Assembly: GCA_019636235.1 (NCBI GenBank)
Contig: JAHBXW010000013.1
Location: 62,001-126,000, forward strand
DNA: 64,000 nucleotides
Direction of reading: 5' to 3'
Source: Planctomyces sp.
GTDB taxonomy: Bacteria; Planctomycetota; Planctomycetia; Planctomycetales; Planctomycetaceae
Shown: in pieces, positions 17,447-26,614 of the stretch
Layout of the letters: each line of letters starts with the position of its first letter
How positions within the stretch are numbered: the first letter of the stretch is position 1
The notes under the pieces: model-generated
What the model was told of the DNA's origin: nothing
Seen by the model: only the letters and a program-made list of their open reading frames with translations
Databases searched by the model: none
Position numbers and translations under genes: made by a program

Positions 17447-17754
17447 AACAGCTTCAGGCCGACGATGCCCGCGAGGATCAGCACCACGCAGGCCATCCGG
17501 GCGGCCGTCAACGGTTCGTGAAACAGCGCGATCCCGCACAGGACGGCGCCGACCGCGCCGATGCCTGTCCACACGGCGTACGCCGTCCCCAGGGGGATCG
17601 TCCGCATCGAGACGCCCAGCAGCAGCACGCTGGCCGTCATGAATCCCGCGGTCGCCACGGAGGGCCACAGCCGCGTGAAGCCGTCGCTGGCCTTGAGCGC
17701 CACCGCCCAACCCACTTCGAACACGCCGGCAAGGACGAGCAGCGCCCAGGCCAT
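17422..17754 (-). CDS. sugE: SMR-family transporter, SugE/Gdx type (guanidinium exporter-like)
   Basis: The 110-residue protein has four spans and closely follows the SugE pattern: MAWALLVLAGVFEVGWAVAL with the essential membrane glutamate (Glu13), then GTAYAVWTGIGAVGAVLCG, and a C-terminal helix ending GIVGLKL. Gdx/SugE proteins export guanidinium in exchange for protons as dual-topology dimers. GGGAGC lies 6 bases before the ATG; a longer frame upstream has no homology. I looked for guanidine riboswitch motifs in the ~195-base upstream gap and found none that I trust. The gene is divergent from the DUF1501 gene at 17950. Confidence 0.92.
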   Translation of the reverse strand: MAWALLVLAGVFEVGWAVALKASDGFTRLWPSVATAGFMTASVLLLGVSMRTIPLGTAYAVWTGIGAVGAVLCGIALFHEPLTAARMACVVLILAGIVGLKLFHPAPPVA

Positions 17755-17949
17755 GTCATTGCTCCCGGAAGAGTTCAGAGTCCGGGAAATCCGGGCGAAC
17801 GCATCGCCGCGACCCCCCGTTCCGCGGACCAGACCGGCGGCGAGTGTATCCGTCATGATCGTCACGGGGCACGGAAACGTCCTTGAGCGGGAATTCCCCG
17901 ACCGATAAGCTGGTATTGATTGGTCTGACCGCCCTGGAGACTGCCCGCA

Positions 17950-19443
17950 ATGATGCGCGTTCTCGGAAATCGCAAGCGGCTGTGCAACGGCGTCACCCGG
18001 CGGGACCTGCTGCAGGCGGGAGCGCTTGCCGGCGGGCTCGGCCTGGCGGACCTGCTGGCCGTCGGCTCGCGGGCTCAGGCCGCGCCGGTCCTCGACCCCG
18101 CGTTCGGCCGCGCCAAGAACTGCATTCTGCTGTTCCTGTATGGTGCGCACAGTCAGCTCGAAACTTTCGACATGAAGCCGCACGCGCCCGTGGAAATCCG
18201 CGGGACGATGCAGCCGATCGCCTCCTCGCTGCCGGGCCTCGACGTTTGCGAACATCTGCCGCAGACGGCGAAGATCATGGACCGCGTCACGGTCATTCGC
18301 TCGGTCACGCATCCCTACCCGCTGCACGGAGTGGCGTTCGCGACGACCGGCGTCAGCAACATTGACGTGGGTATGGAACTCAACCCCCGCGATGAGCGGC
18401 ATTACCCGTATTTCGGGTCGTGCGTCGAGTACTTTGATCGCCGCGACAATGGACCGGCCGGGCATTCGCTCAGCAACCTGGCGCTCCCGTTCCCGTTTTC
18501 CAGCAAGCGGACCGATCAGCCGTTTCGCGCCGGACCGTATGCCGCGTTCCTGGGCGCGGCCTTCGATCCCGTGTGGACCGAATTCGTGGGGCATGGGACG
18601 AAAAACGTCTACAAGGCCCGCCCCGGATTCTCCTATGACGGCCCCGAGCCGTATGTCGCCTGCAACCCGGACGCGCACTTCCGGCTGGCGGCCGTCGACC
18701 CGCAGCCCGGCCTGACGCTCGACCGCTGGGACCGGCGGCGTTCGCTGAAGCTCCAGTTCGAAGAGAGCCGGCGGGAACTCGATGAGACGGCGCTCGGCAC
18801 AAACTACTCGAAGTTCCAGGAAGCCGCGCTGGGGCTGTTGGGTTCGACCAGGGTGCGGGACGCGCTGGACGTCCGCCACGAACCGGACACGCTGCGCGAT
18901 TCCTACGGACGGACGCTGTTCGGTCAGTCGTGCCTGGCGGCGCGGCGGCTCGTGGAGGCGGGGACGCGGATGGTCTCCGTGTTCTGGGATGAATACGGCC
19001 TCGCGGGCGACGCCTGGGACACGCACTACGACCACTTCCCGCGAATGGTGGATCAGCTCTGCCCGGGGTTCGACAAAGCGTTCGCCGGTCTGATCTCCGA
19101 TCTGGATGCGCGGGGGCTTCTCGACGAGACGCTAGTCGTCGTGCTCAGCGAGCATGGTCGGACGCCGCAGATTCAAAACATACCGGGGGGCGGCCGCGAC
19201 CACTGGTCGCAGGCGTACTCGGTGGCGATGGCGGGGGGCGGGGTGGCGCGGGGCCGGGTGATCGGCGCGACGGATTCGATCGCCGCTCAGGTGAAGGAGC
19301 GTCCCGTGTCGCCCAAGTCGCTGCTGGCGACGATGTACTACGCGCTGGGAATCAATCCGCACGAAGAGATCGAGCTGGCGGACGGGCGGCGGTTCCCGCT
19401 CCTGCACGAAGGGGCCGAGGTGCTGAAGGACGCGCTGGGCTGA
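17950..19443 (+). CDS. DUF1501 family secreted protein, copy 2
   Basis: This 497-residue protein has a Tat-type N-terminus (VTRRDLLQAGALAGGLGLA). Family blocks are CILLFLYGAHSQLETFDMKP, VLSEHGRTPQIQ and GGRDHWSQAYSVAMAGGG. Where copy 1 has GEFGRTP this copy has SEHGRTP, so one acidic residue is replaced by histidine. The subgroup therefore differs from copies 1 and 3. Export and a sulfatase/phosphatase-like fold are expected, but the substrate is unknown. No DUF1549/DUF1553 partner is adjacent. The gene is followed after 30 bases by the convergent csrA gene. Confidence 0.92.
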   Translation: MMRVLGNRKRLCNGVTRRDLLQAGALAGGLGLADLLAVGSRAQAAPVLDPAFGRAKNCILLFLYGAHSQLETFDMKPHAPVEIRGTMQPIASSLPGLDVCEHLPQTAKIMDRVTVIRSVTHPYPLHGVAFATTGVSNIDVGMELNPRDERHYPYFGSCVEYFDRRDNGPAGHSLSNLALPFPFSSKRTDQPFRAGPYAAFLGAAFDPVWTEFVGHGTKNVYKARPGFSYDGPEPYVACNPDAHFRLAAVDPQPGLTLDRWDRRRSLKLQFEESRRELDETALGTNYSKFQEAALGLLGSTRVRDALDVRHEPDTLRDSYGRTLFGQSCLAARRLVEAGTRMVSVFWDEYGLAGDAWDTHYDHFPRMVDQLCPGFDKAFAGLISDLDARGLLDETLVVVLSEHGRTPQIQNIPGGGRDHWSQAYSVAMAGGGVARGRVIGATDSIAAQVKERPVSPKSLLATMYYALGINPHEEIELADGRRFPLLHEGAEVLKDALG

Positions 19444-19473
19444 GCGGCGGGGACGCTGAGCCGACCCCACGCC

Positions 19474-19689
19474 TCACGACGACGTCAGCGAACGCTCAAC
19501 GCAGCGCGGTCGCGCGGCGGATCGGCCTTCAATGCCCGCCTCGCCGGATGGCTCGCGTCGCACGGGAATCTCCGGGGCGGCCTCGATCCCCAGACGCACG
19601 CGCCCTCCGCGAACATCCAGGACGGTGATTCGCACGCGTCCTTGATCGATCACCAGTCCTTCCGCGACCTTCCGTGCCAGAACGAGCAT
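19474..19689 (-). CDS. csrA: Carbon storage regulator CsrA, C-terminally extended
   Basis: The 71-residue protein opens MLVLARKVAEGLVIDQGRVR and continues TVLDVRGGRVRLGIEAAPEIPVRR, which is the complete CsrA beta-strand core that forms an RNA-binding dimer recognising GGA motifs. The key arginine (about R44, in IPVRRE) is present. Typical CsrA has about 61 residues; here ~20 residues rich in Arg and Ser follow the core. In many bacteria csrA sits next to flagellar fliW, but no flagellar gene is seen here. It would control translation or stability of target mRNAs. Its targets cannot be deduced. Confidence 0.92.
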   Translation of the reverse strand: MLVLARKVAEGLVIDQGRVRITVLDVRGGRVRLGIEAAPEIPVRREPSGEAGIEGRSAARPRCVERSLTSS

Positions 19690-19761
19690 AGCCAGGCTTC
19701 CAATGCAGATGTGGCGTTTTGTTCAGTAGTGCTCGTTTGTACCCAAGGCGCCCGCCGGACG

Positions 19762-21639
19762 TCAAGGGGCTGTCGCCAAGTTCGCGGCCGCCGTCGATTC
19801 GTCAGTCGCAACCTCCGATTTGCCCATGTGTTGCGGCGGCGAGCAGTCCAGGCACACCGCCTCCTCCGCATTTCGGACCAGCAGATAGCGGCCCGACACG
19901 CACGGATGATTCCAGGTCTTGTTGTTCAGGACCGGAATCCGCGCCAGCTCCTCGAACCGCTCCGGTCGGAGGTTCACCAGCGCCACGTCGCCGTTCTCTG
20001 CCTGCACCAGCAGCGTGCGGTCCAGCAGCAGAATCTGGCCGTGGTTGTAGCGGCCCGTCTTCCAGCGGCGCTTCCCCGTTTCGAGATCAATGCACGCCAG
20101 AATGCCGTCGTCCAGCCCGTACACGAACTCGTCGAGCCGCACCGCGTTCGTGAACTTCGTCTTCATGTCGCGGCTCGTCCACACAGGCGATGCGCTCCAG
20201 CGTTCGCCGTCCGCGCGCACATCCAGCAGCACGGCGCCCTGGCCATAGCCCGTTGTCGCCAGAACCCGCCCCGCGTCGCCGTCGATCACAATCGGCTGCG
20301 AACAGTTGTTGTCGAACTCATTCGACCAGGGAAAGTGCCACAGAAACTCCCCCGTGTCGGCGTCATGCCCTTCCAGCCCCACCGCGGCATGCAGCAACAA
20401 CTGCCGGCGTCCGGCCAGCGACACGATGACGGGCGAGCTGTAGCTGGCCGCGTTGTGTCCCGCCTGCCAGAGGCGCGTTCCATCGAACCGGTTGTAAGCG
20501 ACCAGGCAGGCCTTGGGATTCCCCGTGGGGGCGACGATCACCCGCTCGCCGTCGATCAGCGGCGACCCGCAGACGCCGTGCGCGATCGTTCGGCCGCCGT
20601 TGTCCGCCAGGAGATCGACGCTCCACTCGACCGCGCCCGAACGTCCGTCGAGACACTGCAGCCATCCCGCGCCGCCGACCGTGTAGATGCGGCCATCCTC
20701 AGCGATCGCGGGCACGGCCCGGGGACCGGCGCCCCCCATCGGCGATTCGAACCGCGCGCGATTCGCCGCGCTCCACAGAATCTCGCCATCCACGATGCGG
20801 CGGCACACGACGTATTCCGATTCCCCCCGCTGCTCCTGCGTGAACGCATAGTCGCCGCGGGTCGCGAAGCCGCTCCACCCGGGCCCGACGGGCTGCCGCC
20901 ACAGCTCGCGCGGCGGATGCGCGACCCAGTCGATGCCGAATTCCGCGGGGCGCTCCAGGACTCCCGTGCGCTGCGGTCCGAGATAACCCGGGAAGTCATC
21001 GGGCGTGGTTTCGAAGCCGACGAGGACCGCCTCGGCGGAGGCCACAGGCGCCGGCATCTGGAAGTCGCGCGGCTTCGCCCATCGCCAGGCGAATGAGATC
21101 GTCGTATCGCCGCGCATCGCGTCGACTTTGAGCAGGCCCGCCAGCAGCACGAAGCCGGCCGCGACCGCAGCTCCCTCCAGCAGGCGGCGGGACAGCGTCT
21201 GACGATCGAACAGTTGCCACCCCAGCCACGGCGCCCACAACGTCCCCGCGACGAACAACAACGACACGACCGCCTTCGGCAGTTGATTGTCCGTCACGAA
21301 CGCCAGACCGACTCCGCAGCACGCCGCCCAGGCGAGGAAGATGAAGACTCGCCCCAGACGCTTATAGCCATCCGGAAGCCGCGGCCGCAGGCCGGCCGTC
21401 AGCGCCAGCGCGGCGCCGATGGACAGTCCCAGCAGCGCCAGCGTCAGCGGCTCGAACCGGCTCCCCGCCATTCGCACCACGATGTTCCGCACGACGGCAT
21501 GCAGCATCATGCCCAGGGTGATGACGACGGCCGCCCACCAGCGCATCCGCGCCATTCGCTGCGCGCGAGCAGCTTGCTCCAGCGCGGGATCAGGCGGCAA
21601 ACTCGTGTCCACGGGGGAATCCGTGTGTAGGCTCGACAT
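19762..21639 (-). CDS. Membrane-anchored PQQ-like beta-propeller protein
   Basis: The 625-residue protein starts with about four hydrophobic spans (about residues 30-165), followed by a ~430-residue beta-propeller built from PQQ-type blades. The blades show recurring motifs such as WSVDLLADNGGRTIAHGVCG, GTRLWQAGH and LETGKRRWKTGRYNHGQ (the A-x-D/T-G-x-x-x-W pattern). Planctomycetes carry many such proteins. They resemble BamB-type scaffolds or quinoprotein dehydrogenases, but no dehydrogenase-specific metal ligands or disulfide ring were recognised, so catalysis is not claimed. The propeller should lie outside the cytoplasm. Its 3' end is 72 bases from the csrA start, on the same strand. Confidence 0.88.
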   Translation of the reverse strand: MSSLHTDSPVDTSLPPDPALEQAARAQRMARMRWWAAVVITLGMMLHAVVRNIVVRMAGSRFEPLTLALLGLSIGAALALTAGLRPRLPDGYKRLGRVFIFLAWAACCGVGLAFVTDNQLPKAVVSLLFVAGTLWAPWLGWQLFDRQTLSRRLLEGAAVAAGFVLLAGLLKVDAMRGDTTISFAWRWAKPRDFQMPAPVASAEAVLVGFETTPDDFPGYLGPQRTGVLERPAEFGIDWVAHPPRELWRQPVGPGWSGFATRGDYAFTQEQRGESEYVVCRRIVDGEILWSAANRARFESPMGGAGPRAVPAIAEDGRIYTVGGAGWLQCLDGRSGAVEWSVDLLADNGGRTIAHGVCGSPLIDGERVIVAPTGNPKACLVAYNRFDGTRLWQAGHNAASYSSPVIVSLAGRRQLLLHAAVGLEGHDADTGEFLWHFPWSNEFDNNCSQPIVIDGDAGRVLATTGYGQGAVLLDVRADGERWSASPVWTSRDMKTKFTNAVRLDEFVYGLDDGILACIDLETGKRRWKTGRYNHGQILLLDRTLLVQAENGDVALVNLRPERFEELARIPVLNNKTWNHPCVSGRYLLVRNAEEAVCLDCSPPQHMGKSEVATDESTAAANLATAP

Positions 21640-22102
21640 CGCAAACGGCGGCGAAGGGTGGGGACAGCGAACGCCCGGAGGCCGAATCGGCGGATGCTGA
21701 CCGCGCAGCCTGCGCCGCCGACTTCCGTTGACGACGCCGACCTCTGAGGACGCATGTCGCGGAATTCAGGATCGGCGTTGATTATTCAGCACGTCCGTCC
21801 GGATGAGTAGGCCCCCGGATTCCCCATTGTCGAATCCCGTCCGCCTGAGGGGCTCGCGGTTCGGCAGACAAGGTCGCAGACAGATTCCGGGCTTCCGTCG
21901 TTCGCGGGGGCGTCAACGCTCGATCGCGGGCGCAGATCGCACACTCCGCGCGCCTCTCTGACACGCGCTGCCCGTGCGATAAGGCGCTCGCCTGCTGTTT
22001 CCGCACGGCGCGGATTTTGCAAAACGGTTGAGCACCCGACACAATGAACGCGTCGCCAAAGGGCCGTCGGTTCAGGGTGTCGTTCCCCCGGGAGCGGATG
22101 AC
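21640..22102. other. 463-base divergent intergenic region
   Basis: The region separates the propeller gene from the DksA-type gene. I see no credible open frame, RNA gene or terminator. The only palindrome near the DksA start is TTTTGCAAAA at 22015-22024, about 80 bases before its ATG, which could be part of a promoter or an operator. This is a weak observation. Confidence 0.4.
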
Positions 22103-22843
22103 ATGAACAGGAAGGACCTGGAACACTTTCGGGCCGTGCTGAAGGAATTGACGTCGCAGATCGTCGACGACGCGGCGTCGATGACCGAGTTGACGCGCGG
22201 CGGAAGCGGCGGCCAGGCGGGGGGCGAGTTGTCGAATGCGCCGATGCATCTCGGAGACATGGGCACCGACGAGTACCTGCACGATCTCAACACCACGCTG
22301 CTGGAAAATGAAGAGTACCTGGCCGGAGAGGTGAAGGCGGCGCTGGCGCGTCTCGATGCGGGAGCTTTCGGCGTGTGCGAGGCCTGCGGCAAGGCAATCC
22401 CGCGCGAGCGGCTCGAGGCGCTGCCGTATGCCCGGCATTGCGTGCCGTGCGCGGAGAAGCTCGGTTCGGGCCGGTCGGTGAACCTGAATCGCGGTCGTCC
22501 GGCGGGACCAGACGACACCCTCGCCCCGGAAGGCGAAATGGCCGAAAACCGGCGGCGCCGTCCGCAGTCGACGTTCACCGACGCCGATGCGCGCCGTCGC
22601 ACTTCAGGCGACGGAGGGGACACTCACGCGGCGGGCACGGCGGGAGGCGGCACGGCCATCGGCGGACTCGCCGGCGCCAATGTCGGTCGCGGCGACCCGG
22701 AGATCTCCGTCCTGCAGGACGCCACCGGCAGCGGAAACTTCGACGCCCGTGAACAGGACGATGAAGAAGACCTGACTCCGCACGCCGGCCCCGGAGGTGG
22801 GGCCGTGGGAGGCACGCCGGCCGGCAAGCGCGCCGCCGACTGA
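22103..22843 (+). CDS. DksA/TraR-type C4 zinc-finger protein with long glycine-rich tail
   Basis: The 246-residue protein starts at an ATG with GGGAG 8 bases upstream; the frame is open further upstream without homology. Residues ~1-110 give a helical N-terminal region (MNRKDLEHFRAVLKELTSQI) and then the DksA zinc finger CEACGKAIPRERLEALPYAR ending HCVPC, a C-x2-C-x17-C-x2-C arrangement. The coiled-coil tip acids that let DksA enter the RNA polymerase channel are not obvious. The remaining ~120 residues are low complexity and rich in Gly, Ala, Arg and Asp. This resembles the YocK/general-stress branch as much as true DksA. A role in transcription control is plausible but unproven. Confidence 0.85.
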   Translation: MNRKDLEHFRAVLKELTSQIVDDAASMTELTRGGSGGQAGGELSNAPMHLGDMGTDEYLHDLNTTLLENEEYLAGEVKAALARLDAGAFGVCEACGKAIPRERLEALPYARHCVPCAEKLGSGRSVNLNRGRPAGPDDTLAPEGEMAENRRRRPQSTFTDADARRRTSGDGGDTHAAGTAGGGTAIGGLAGANVGRGDPEISVLQDATGSGNFDAREQDDEEDLTPHAGPGGGAVGGTPAGKRAAD

Positions 22844-22855
22844 CCCCCGAGCCCT

Positions 22856-24010
22856 TCAGCGCTGAATGCGGATGGCGCCCGCCTGCTGGACCGCGCCCGT
22901 CGTGGCTTCCTTGACGCCCGTGCTGCCCTTCAACGCGCCGCTCACTCCCAGCAGTTCCGGATGCCGCGCGATCTTGTCGCTGAAGATCCGCACGTCAGCG
23001 AGGATCGGTTCGAGGTTGCGCAGGACCACGGCCATCGACTCGGCCGAGCGGTTCAGGTTCTCGTAAAGTTCGGGGTCGCGGGCCAGCCGCTGCATCGAGC
23101 CCTTCTCCGTATTGATGAGCTGGGCGAAGGTGTTGAGTTCGGTCAGGAACGAATCGAGCTGGGCGAGGCTGTGGTCCAGGCGGGCCGTCATGCGGGCGCT
23201 GTGCTGCGCGAGCGGATCGGTCGCCGCGCTGATGTGGTCCAGGCTTTCGCTGATCTTCTGGATCGATGTCTTCGCCGCGACGACGGTCTCCCGCGCCGCG
23301 CCGATCGTCTGACGGGTCTCCCGGGCCAGCGCCGGCAGCTCATTCGTCACGTCCCGGAGATTCTGCTGCAGCTGCGGATCGGCCAGCAGGTTGCCGGCCT
23401 GAGTCAGCGTGCGATCGGCCGTTTCCATGGTGCGGGTGAACGACTCGAGCGCCACGGCGGCCCGCTCGATGACGTCATCCAGATGCCCTTCGTGCGTGTC
23501 GACCAGCCGGTTCAAATTCCGGGCCACTTCGCCCCACTGCTGGCTGGTCTCCTGAAAAGCGGCCAGCGTCTGGTCGACGCGCTGTTCGAGCCGGCCCACG
23601 GCCTCCAGCGGATCGCCCGCCGCCTCGCCCTTCAGCCGCTTGTTCGGCGGCAGCAGTTCGGTCGACGAGCCGGAACTGAATTCAATCGTCGCGTCGCCGA
23701 ACAGCGAACGGACCAGCACGGGCTGCGCGTCCTTGCGGAGCCGTCGGTCGCCATGAATCTCCACGACGACCAGCACGCCCGGCTCATCGTCGTCCAGCAC
23801 GATGTCCGCGACGGCCCCGATCGGCACGCCGTTCAGCCGCACGGGCGTGCCGCGATACACGCCCGGCGCATCGTTGAAGTGCACCGCCACCCGGTACGTC
23901 TCCCGCCAGTAGCGCTGGACGTCGGTGAACCGCAGAACCAGGACGACGGCGATGGCCAGCGCGGTGAACACGAACAGTCCCACCCGGAACTGGAGCTGTC
24001 GTTCATTCAT
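22856..24010 (-). CDS. mlaD: MlaD/MCE-domain lipid-transport substrate-binding protein
   Basis: This 384-residue protein has one N-terminal membrane span (about 10-30, VGLFVFTALAIAVVLVLRF) and an MCE domain (about 38-118, containing VYRGTPVRLNGVPIGAVADI). A long helical region of ~250 residues follows (for example QRVDQTLAAFQETSQQWGEV), which probably forms a coiled coil. MCE proteins make hexameric rings that pass phospholipids between membranes with the MlaFE ABC core. It is the last gene of the minus-strand mlaE-mlaF-mlaD set, 70 bases after mlaF. The tail is far longer than that of E. coli MlaD (183 residues) and recalls the needle-forming tails of PqiB/YebT-like or Mce proteins. Confidence 0.92.
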   Translation of the reverse strand: MNERQLQFRVGLFVFTALAIAVVLVLRFTDVQRYWRETYRVAVHFNDAPGVYRGTPVRLNGVPIGAVADIVLDDDEPGVLVVVEIHGDRRLRKDAQPVLVRSLFGDATIEFSSGSSTELLPPNKRLKGEAAGDPLEAVGRLEQRVDQTLAAFQETSQQWGEVARNLNRLVDTHEGHLDDVIERAAVALESFTRTMETADRTLTQAGNLLADPQLQQNLRDVTNELPALARETRQTIGAARETVVAAKTSIQKISESLDHISAATDPLAQHSARMTARLDHSLAQLDSFLTELNTFAQLINTEKGSMQRLARDPELYENLNRSAESMAVVLRNLEPILADVRIFSDKIARHPELLGVSGALKGSTGVKEATTGAVQQAGAIRIQR

Positions 24011-24080
24011 GGCCGCACCGTCTTTCTGTGGCTGCCGGAAGCCGGCATGTCTTCGCCGTGTGGATTCGTAGGGCGGCCGG

Positions 24081-24884
24081 TCAGGCGGCGGCCAGTTCCT
24101 GCAGCCGTTCTCCGGCTTCGCCCCGGACGAACTGCGCCACGCGCGGATCCGGGGAATCGAATGCGTCGGCGGCGCTGCCCTCGAAGATCAGTTGCGGTTC
24201 GTCGGGCCGCAGCCGGGACAACGGCTCGAACATGACGATTCGCGTGGCGACCTTGCGGACAGTGATCATGTCGTGCGTGATGACGATGCTGGTCACCGGC
24301 CGGCGGGCGCGCGTCTGCAGGATAAGTTCATTGATGACGTCGCTCATGATCGGGTCCAGGCCCGTCGTCGGCTCGTCGTACAGTATGACTTCCGGATCCA
24401 GGGCCAGCGCCCGGGCCAGGCCGACGCGCTTCCGCATGCCCCCCGAAAGCTGGGCCGGCTTCTTCTCCGCGACGACGCCCGCTTCCAGACCGACGTCGCG
24501 CAGCCGGGCCCGCACGATGTCGCGGACCCGGTCCTCGGGCATGGTCGTGTTCTGCCGCAGTCCGAAGGCCACGTTCTCGAACACGGTCAGGCTGTCGAAC
24601 AACGCCGCGGACTGGAACAGGTAGCCGAAGCGCAGTCGTTCGCGCGTGATCTCTCGTGTCGACATCGACCGCACCGGCCGCCCGTCCCAGCGGAGCTCGC
24701 CGGCGTCCGGCTTCATCAAGTCCATCATCAGCTTCAACGTCACGCTCTTGCCGCAGCCGCTTTCCCCGATCACAACCAGCGTCTCCCCGCGATGCACGTC
24801 CAGGCTGATGTCGCGCAGCACCGGCTGCGTGCCGAACCGCTTCGACACGCCGCGGAGTTCGATGATGGGCTGGTCGTTCGACAT
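24081..24884 (-). CDS. mlaF: MlaF-type ABC transporter ATP-binding protein
   Basis: A complete ABC ATPase of 267 residues: Walker [10 protein letters not shown], signature [16 protein letters not shown], Walker [14 protein letters not shown], and a switch histidine in VITHDM. The wording around [15 protein letters not shown] and [20 protein letters not shown] is typical of the MlaF/Ttg2A branch. It drives lipid transfer through the MlaE permease encoded just upstream (33 bases) and the MCE protein encoded downstream. The C-terminal extension after the switch region is short. Confidence 0.94.
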   Translation of the reverse strand: MSNDQPIIELRGVSKRFGTQPVLRDISLDVHRGETLVVIGESGCGKSVTLKLMMDLMKPDAGELRWDGRPVRSMSTREITRERLRFGYLFQSAALFDSLTVFENVAFGLRQNTTMPEDRVRDIVRARLRDVGLEAGVVAEKKPAQLSGGMRKRVGLARALALDPEVILYDEPTTGLDPIMSDVINELILQTRARRPVTSIVITHDMITVRKVATRIVMFEPLSRLRPDEPQLIFEGSAADAFDSPDPRVAQFVRGEAGERLQELAAA

Positions 24885-24917
24885 GAATGGCGGGCTGCGT
24901 CCGTAAAGGCGGGGGCC

Positions 24918-25739
24918 TCACATCGGCCAGAGCACGAAGTACATCTTCATCAGGAACGCGCCGAGCAGAAAATCGATCGTCAGGATGGCGATGAACGAGT
25001 AAACGAAGGCCTCGGTGGCGGCCCGGCCCACGCCTTCGGCCCCGGCCCGCGAATGAAAGCCCCGATGGCACGCGATGACGGCTATCGCCGCCCCGAAAAA
25101 CACGCTCTTCAAGATCCCCGTGAACAACTCCCAGCCGGTCACGAACCGAGTCGAGTAATGCCAGTACGGGAAGCTGTCGATCCCCAGCACGACCGTGCTG
25201 AACACCCAGCCCGTCAACACGCCGATGCCGTCTGCGAACAGGGTCAGCAGGGGAATCAACAGGAAACACGCCAGAAACCGGGGCACGACCAGGTAGGCGA
25301 TCGGATCGGCGCCCAGCGCCGTCAGCGCGTCGATCTGCTCGGTCACGCGCATCGTGCCCAGTTCCGCCGAAATGGCGCTCCCCACACGACCGGCCAGCAT
25401 CACGGCCGCCAGCACCGGGCCCAGTTCCTTCACCAGCGTCACATTGATCACCGCCCCGAGCTGGTTCTCCAGGTGCATCAGCTTGAACTGGTCGTACGAC
25501 TGCACGGCCAGCACCATGCCGATGAATCCGCCGGTGATCAGAATCACGGGCAGGCTTTCGACGCCCACCTGGAACAGGATCGGCCACAGCGTGCGGCCGC
25601 GCGGCAGACGCACCGTCAGCCAGCCCAGCATCCGCAGGCTGAACAGCGTCAGGTCGCCGAGCAAACAAGAGGCGTCCCAGACCGCGCGGCCGACAAGCTG
25701 CACGGGCGAGGTCCAGGTGGGGGCCGTCGCACTCGACAT
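24918..25739 (-). CDS. mlaE: MlaE-type ABC permease
   Basis: The 273-residue protein has about five to six spans and the MlaE family blocks [34 protein letters not shown] and [20 protein letters not shown]. It is the membrane permease of a phospholipid-trafficking ABC system (Mla type). It is the first gene of the operon, followed by mlaF and mlaD. No MlaB (STAS) or MlaC (periplasmic carrier) gene is adjacent. The direction of lipid movement cannot be read from sequence. Confidence 0.93.
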   Translation of the reverse strand: MSSATAPTWTSPVQLVGRAVWDASCLLGDLTLFSLRMLGWLTVRLPRGRTLWPILFQVGVESLPVILITGGFIGMVLAVQSYDQFKLMHLENQLGAVINVTLVKELGPVLAAVMLAGRVGSAISAELGTMRVTEQIDALTALGADPIAYLVVPRFLACFLLIPLLTLFADGIGVLTGWVFSTVVLGIDSFPYWHYSTRFVTGWELFTGILKSVFFGAAIAVIACHRGFHSRAGAEGVGRAATEAFVYSFIAILTIDFLLGAFLMKMYFVLWPM

Positions 25740-26074
25740 AACGTCTTCTGAACCCGGTTCAGGGGTCGGCGAAACATGACAGGGGGGCGGACTCTATCCC
25801 GGATCGGCACGCAAGGGCGAGATGAGTCTCGGGCCGGACGGCCGACAGGGTCGCATCGAGCCTTCAACGGGCGAAATCGGCCGAAGCGCGTTGAGCCCAG
25901 ACGGGCAGCCCCTCAGCATGCGGGTCCGTGCAGGACCGAGCGCGGCGCGGAAAGCGGCCGTAGGCGCTCTTTGAACGCTGGGCGTGAAGCACTCTCGCCC
26001 CCCGGACCGGGGAGCGCTATTGACGACCTCGCTTCACCTCTGGACGAGGCATCGACGCCGCCCGCTCCGAACTT
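25740..26074. other. 335-base intergenic region
   Basis: It lies between the start of mlaE and the 3' end of a lipoprotein gene on the same strand, so it should carry the mla operon promoter. A small hairpin (CTGAACCCGGTTCAG, about 25748-25762) lies just upstream of mlaE. I see no other gene or clear signal. Confidence 0.35.
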
Positions 26075-26614
26075 TCAGAGCCGCCAGACGCCGGAAACCT
26101 GCACCTTCAGGAACCCCGTCTCATCCACCTCGCCGCGGCCCACAACGGCCAACTCGTCGCCCGGCGACAGCTCCAGCAGCTCGCGGGCGCTGATCGGCAG
26201 CACCACGCCGGCCGCGTCAACCACTTCCAGAATCGCCAGCGAATCCGCGTCTTTCCAGCGCCACTTGCAGAACGGGCACGTGCTGGGATCGTGGTCCGGC
26301 GCGACGTTATACTCCGAGCCAGGCAGGCCCTCGGACACGAAAAACGTGGCTTCGTGATCCATGGACCAGTTCTCGAAATTCCGGTTCCCGACCTTCACCA
26401 TCAGGACCACGTCCGGACTCTCCGCTGCCTGCTGCCGCGCCTGCTCGATGGAAATCGCGCCCTCCGGCAGGGCGTCTAGCTGCAGCCGCGCACGCGCCGC
26501 CAGGACTTCCGGGCTGACTTCCTTCGCGCAGCCGGATGCGGCGCACAGCGACACGATCAGACAGGCTGTCCGCAGGGACGTGCGGCGCCGCGGCCCGTGC
26601 GAGGTGCGCGACAT
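26075..26614 (-). CDS. Putative lipoprotein with CPFC motif
   Basis: The 179-residue product has a lipoprotein signal (ACLIVSLCAASGC; cysteine near residue 29). It then has no family I recognise. The middle contains a CPFCKW pair of cysteines preceded by a histidine-containing stretch (APDHDPSTCPFC), compatible with metal or heme binding or a redox pair. The C-terminal half looks like a small beta barrel (SPGDELAVVGRGEVDETGFL). Its ATG overlaps the stop of the preceding lipoprotein gene in ATGA form, indicating translational coupling. The two probably act together at the inner or outer membrane. Confidence 0.75.
   Translation of the reverse strand: MSRTSHGPRRRTSLRTACLIVSLCAASGCAKEVSPEVLAARARLQLDALPEGAISIEQARQQAAESPDVVLMVKVGNRNFENWSMDHEATFFVSEGLPGSEYNVAPDHDPSTCPFCKWRWKDADSLAILEVVDAAGVVLPISARELLELSPGDELAVVGRGEVDETGFLKVQVSGVWRL

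Noticed and set aside
15626-17710. 694-codon open frame on the minus strand
   Set aside because: It is antisense to the protease-SirB1 gene, with compositional bias typical of a shadow frame.
17755-17949. Possible guanidine riboswitch upstream of the SugE/Gdx-type gene
   Set aside because: Fragments such as GGTCCG and CCGGGAG occur, but not in the order or spacing of guanidine-I, -II or -III classes, and no convincing paired helices were found. A covariance-model search would be decisive.
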